20,194 nt of DNA, from the IMG/VR virus record IMGVR_UViG_3300030090_001713, positions 1-20,194 of that record. One strand, written 5' to 3'. A program made the translations under genes and the position numbers. Below, piece by piece: positions 18,373 through 20,194 of the stretch. Each line of letters begins with the position of its first letter. Position 1 is the first letter of the stretch. This DNA is from a virus. The notes below the pieces were generated by a model that worked only from the letters and a program-made list of their open reading frames with translations, did not search any database and was not told the origin of the DNA.

Positions 18373-18944
18373 TATGCTCCTAACTCCATCTTTACATCTC
18401 GTTGCATTTGATTTAATTCCTCTAATCTTTCCTGGTTAATTTTATGAGCTATTGTAGCTTTCTCTGAAGTTAAAGTATTTACAAAAGACAACAAAGTCTC
18501 ACGATCATAATCATCAAGAGCATCAAGCAGTAAACTAACATCTTCATATTTTAGTTTTGGCTCTTCTATCATAAGCTCTAACATTGCAGTATAGATTGGC
18601 ATAGATTTACTATGAGCATTGCTTAAGACTCGCATTTCTTTAGCACTTAAGGTCAATCCTTTTGCGTTTTTGTCATACAACTTACGAAGCATTGGCAAGT
18701 TCTTAGCCATACCTTCCTTAGTTTGCCAAAACCTCTCGTTTATAGATCTCCACTCTTCTTCAGACAGTCTTCGTAAAACGATCATAGGTTTCTGCTCTAC
18801 TTCTTTAAGACCAAACCACACCTTCTTCTTAGGCATAAACTTAGCTACCGATGGCAAAAATACTTCTTTACGCTGCCAATACTCCTCTCGGATATGACTC
18901 ATGTCAATTAGGGGCGTGTCGATTTGACCTTTGACCTTTACCAT
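18372..18944 (-). CDS. Probable tail assembly chaperone
   Basis: 190 residues, helical and basic, with no motif I recognise. It lies between the major tail protein and the tape measure, the place of tail assembly chaperones, which bind the tape measure and load tube protein. The long helices (LSEEEWRSINERFWQTKEGM; LDALDDYDRETLLSFVNTLT) suit a chaperone. Many such genes make a longer product by -1 frameshift, but I see no good slippery heptamer near the end, and the next gene begins at once in the TAATG overlap. AGGT is close to the ATG at 18944. Function is from position. Confidence 0.55.
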   Translation of the reverse strand: MVKVKGQIDTPLIDMSHIREEYWQRKEVFLPSVAKFMPKKKVWFGLKEVEQKPMIVLRRLSEEEWRSINERFWQTKEGMAKNLPMLRKLYDKNAKGLTLSAKEMRVLSNAHSKSMPIYTAMLELMIEEPKLKYEDVSLLLDALDDYDRETLLSFVNTLTSEKATIAHKINQERLEELNQMQRDVKMELGA

Positions 18945-18952
18945 TTACCTAC

Positions 18953-20194
18953 CTAAGTTGTGTTAAGTGTCCAATCTGCCGATATTGCAAATGCACTGAA
19001 GTTCTTGTAATCGCCTGCTCCTCGGAACTTGATTGTCATCGTATCTACTATTTCACCTGCACCAGTCATTGGTCTTGTGAAAGATGTAATAGTTCCGTTA
19101 GTCAAAGCGATTGAACCGTAAGATGCACCGAAGTCTAACCTGATTAAAGGTATTGTTGCTCCGTCTACATATTTGTCATAAAATGTTTCGTCTTCAGCAG
19201 TCATAGATATTTCTAATGTTATGTCAGCTAATCCTCTGCTTACCTTGTTGTTAGCTAAAAACTTAGTGATTGAGTTTCTGGTTGTAGTTCCAGCGATCGG
19301 CACATTGTTGTTAGTAATCGTAAGTTTTACAGTTTTAAGGTTATCAAATGTAGTACTCATATCATCTACTGCGTATATTGTCCTGGATGACTCAGTATTA
19401 TAAATTCCTTTTAGTAAATTTACTGAAGTAGTATCTGCTCCTGCTCTAGTGCATGACCAGTTTGCATCTGCATGAATTAAATCTTTTATTTCTTCAGTTG
19501 TATCTTCAGCTCCTGCCGTAAGGTCTAGAACTCCATCTGTTGATATAGATGTATCTAAAGTATCTTCACTTGCAAATATTCTCATATATCTTTCACCAAC
19601 TTCAATGTAACTGCCTGCTGGGCCGTCAGGAACAATTCCTTTGGTTGATGCTGCCAAACCTGCCGATACCGTAAGATCGGTAGGCAGTAGGGGATCTGCT
19701 GTAGGAGCTGCTGGGAAAGTAGATGATGAAAAGTTATCATTCAAAAATTTACTGTCATTAGAAAAGTCTGCATTTGTTTCTGTAGAGTCTTGAGTAATCA
19801 AAGCTGTACATTGTGCATCTACTGTAATAAATCCTCCAGTAGTATAATCAGCTTCAAGTGTAACAACATTAGGAACTACGCCTGTTGCTAAAGTAAAATC
19901 ATTACTTGCATTATCTCTAACTAACAATGCCAAACTATCTACGTTATTAGTCAATGCGTGAGGTATTGGACTGCCAATAGTTGTACCGCCAATCGCTCTG
20001 CCAATTAGTTCTTGCCATCCTGTGCTAGTGCCTTGACAGGCTACTTTTATTGGTACATTAACTGCAATCGGTCCGCCTGCATGAAAGCTCTCTGTAGATT
20101 GTCCAATAGACGCTACAGGAGCAATATTCATTTCTACCGATCTTGGGTCAAATGTATCCAATAATCCTAAGTGTACCAATGCTGAGTTAGGTGT
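18953..20194 (-). CDS. Major tail (tube) protein, 5' end outside window
   Basis: At least 413 residues: the frame is open to the window edge (TPNSALVHLGLLDTFDPRSV), so the TTG at 20179 is not a reliable start. It is beta-rich with many S, T, D and A residues. The C-terminal third (TVKLTITNNNVPIAG, then ADITLEISMTAEDETFYDKY and IPLIRLDFGASYGSIALTNG, ending MTIKFRGAGDYKNFSAFAIS) has the look of phage tail-tube proteins of the phi13/major-tail type. It is followed by the chaperone-like and tape measure genes, the usual order. Residues about 160-270 (SAGLAASTKGIVPDGPAGSY and beyond) could be an inserted surface domain. Confidence 0.72.
   Translation of the reverse strand, partial: TPNSALVHLGLLDTFDPRSVEMNIAPVASIGQSTESFHAGGPIAVNVPIKVACQGTSTGWQELIGRAIGGTTIGSPIPHALTNNVDSLALLVRDNASNDFTLATGVVPNVVTLEADYTTGGFITVDAQCTALITQDSTETNADFSNDSKFLNDNFSSSTFPAAPTADPLLPTDLTVSAGLAASTKGIVPDGPAGSYIEVGERYMRIFASEDTLDTSISTDGVLDLTAGAEDTTEEIKDLIHADANWSCTRAGADTTSVNLLKGIYNTESSRTIYAVDDMSTTFDNLKTVKLTITNNNVPIAGTTTRNSITKFLANNKVSRGLADITLEISMTAEDETFYDKYVDGATIPLIRLDFGASYGSIALTNGTITSFTRPMTGAGEIVDTMTIKFRGAGDYKNFSAFAISADWTLNTT

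Noticed and set aside
18372-18420. Programmed frameshift in the tail assembly chaperone gene
   Set aside because: No slippery heptamer near its end, and the tape measure starts immediately, leaving no room for a second chaperone frame.
1-20194. tRNA genes, rRNA, CRISPR arrays, insertion sequences, integrase or attachment sites
   Set aside because: None seen: no regularly spaced repeats, no transposase or recombinase motifs and no recognisable tRNA fold, though tRNAs cannot be fully excluded by eye.

Overview
This window looks like part of the genome of a tailed virus (Caudoviricetes) of an archaeon, A+T-rich and probably environmental. The virus call rests on a recognisable packaging, head and tail set: small and large terminase subunits, portal, Mu F-like protein, HK97 gp10-like protein, XkdF-like protease, major tail protein, tape measure and baseplate hub. 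The archaeal call rests on TATA boxes (TTATATAA, CTTATATA, TTTATAAA) lying about 25-29 bases upstream of start codons, as in leaderless archaeal transcripts, mixed with GGAG/GAGGT ribosome binding sites inside operons, and on an unusually large number of tiny zinc-ribbon proteins. The host cannot be named from this sequence.

Layout from right to left. 20194-13539 (minus) is the tail module: major tail protein (5' end outside the window), a probable tail assembly chaperone, a very short tape measure, a 1025-residue tail/baseplate protein and a baseplate hub. It converges with a rightward cassette at 12030-13542: three microproteins, a phage-type N6-adenine methyltransferase and a short C5-type methyltransferase. 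From the same intergenic region (11892-12029) an anonymous leftward operon of twelve small genes runs to a T-rich terminator at about 9720. A ribbon-helix-helix/coiled-coil protein follows (9629-9054). Then comes a packaging operon (9032-5618): small ribbon-helix-helix protein, small terminase, a large C5 methyltransferase with a second long frame inside it, a 51-residue protein and the large terminase. Two short units of zinc ribbons and microproteins follow (5581-4986 and 4876-3888). The head unit (3848 to the left edge) holds a second small ribbon-helix-helix protein, portal with a zinc-finger insert, Mu F-like protein, two zinc proteins, gp10-like protein and the start of the protease. The major capsid protein is not in the window; in a circular or permuted genome it would lie between the left edge (protease) and the right edge (major tail protein).

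Genes are packed with 1-8 base overlaps (TAATG, ATGA, ATGAGTAG), so translation is probably coupled. More than twenty real genes are too short for a 60-codon cutoff; I read them by hand from the overlaps, start signals and zinc motifs.

The most striking feature is the C5 methyltransferase (8377-7208), read in two frames. One frame carries the methyltransferase motifs but has a disordered-looking S/R/K-rich centre. The other is open for 349 codons, carries four WPTP repeats and ends in WVEWLMGFPIGWTD. The same DNA writes FPCQP and GNAVVP in one frame and SPANQSP and the WVEWLMGFP tail in the other.
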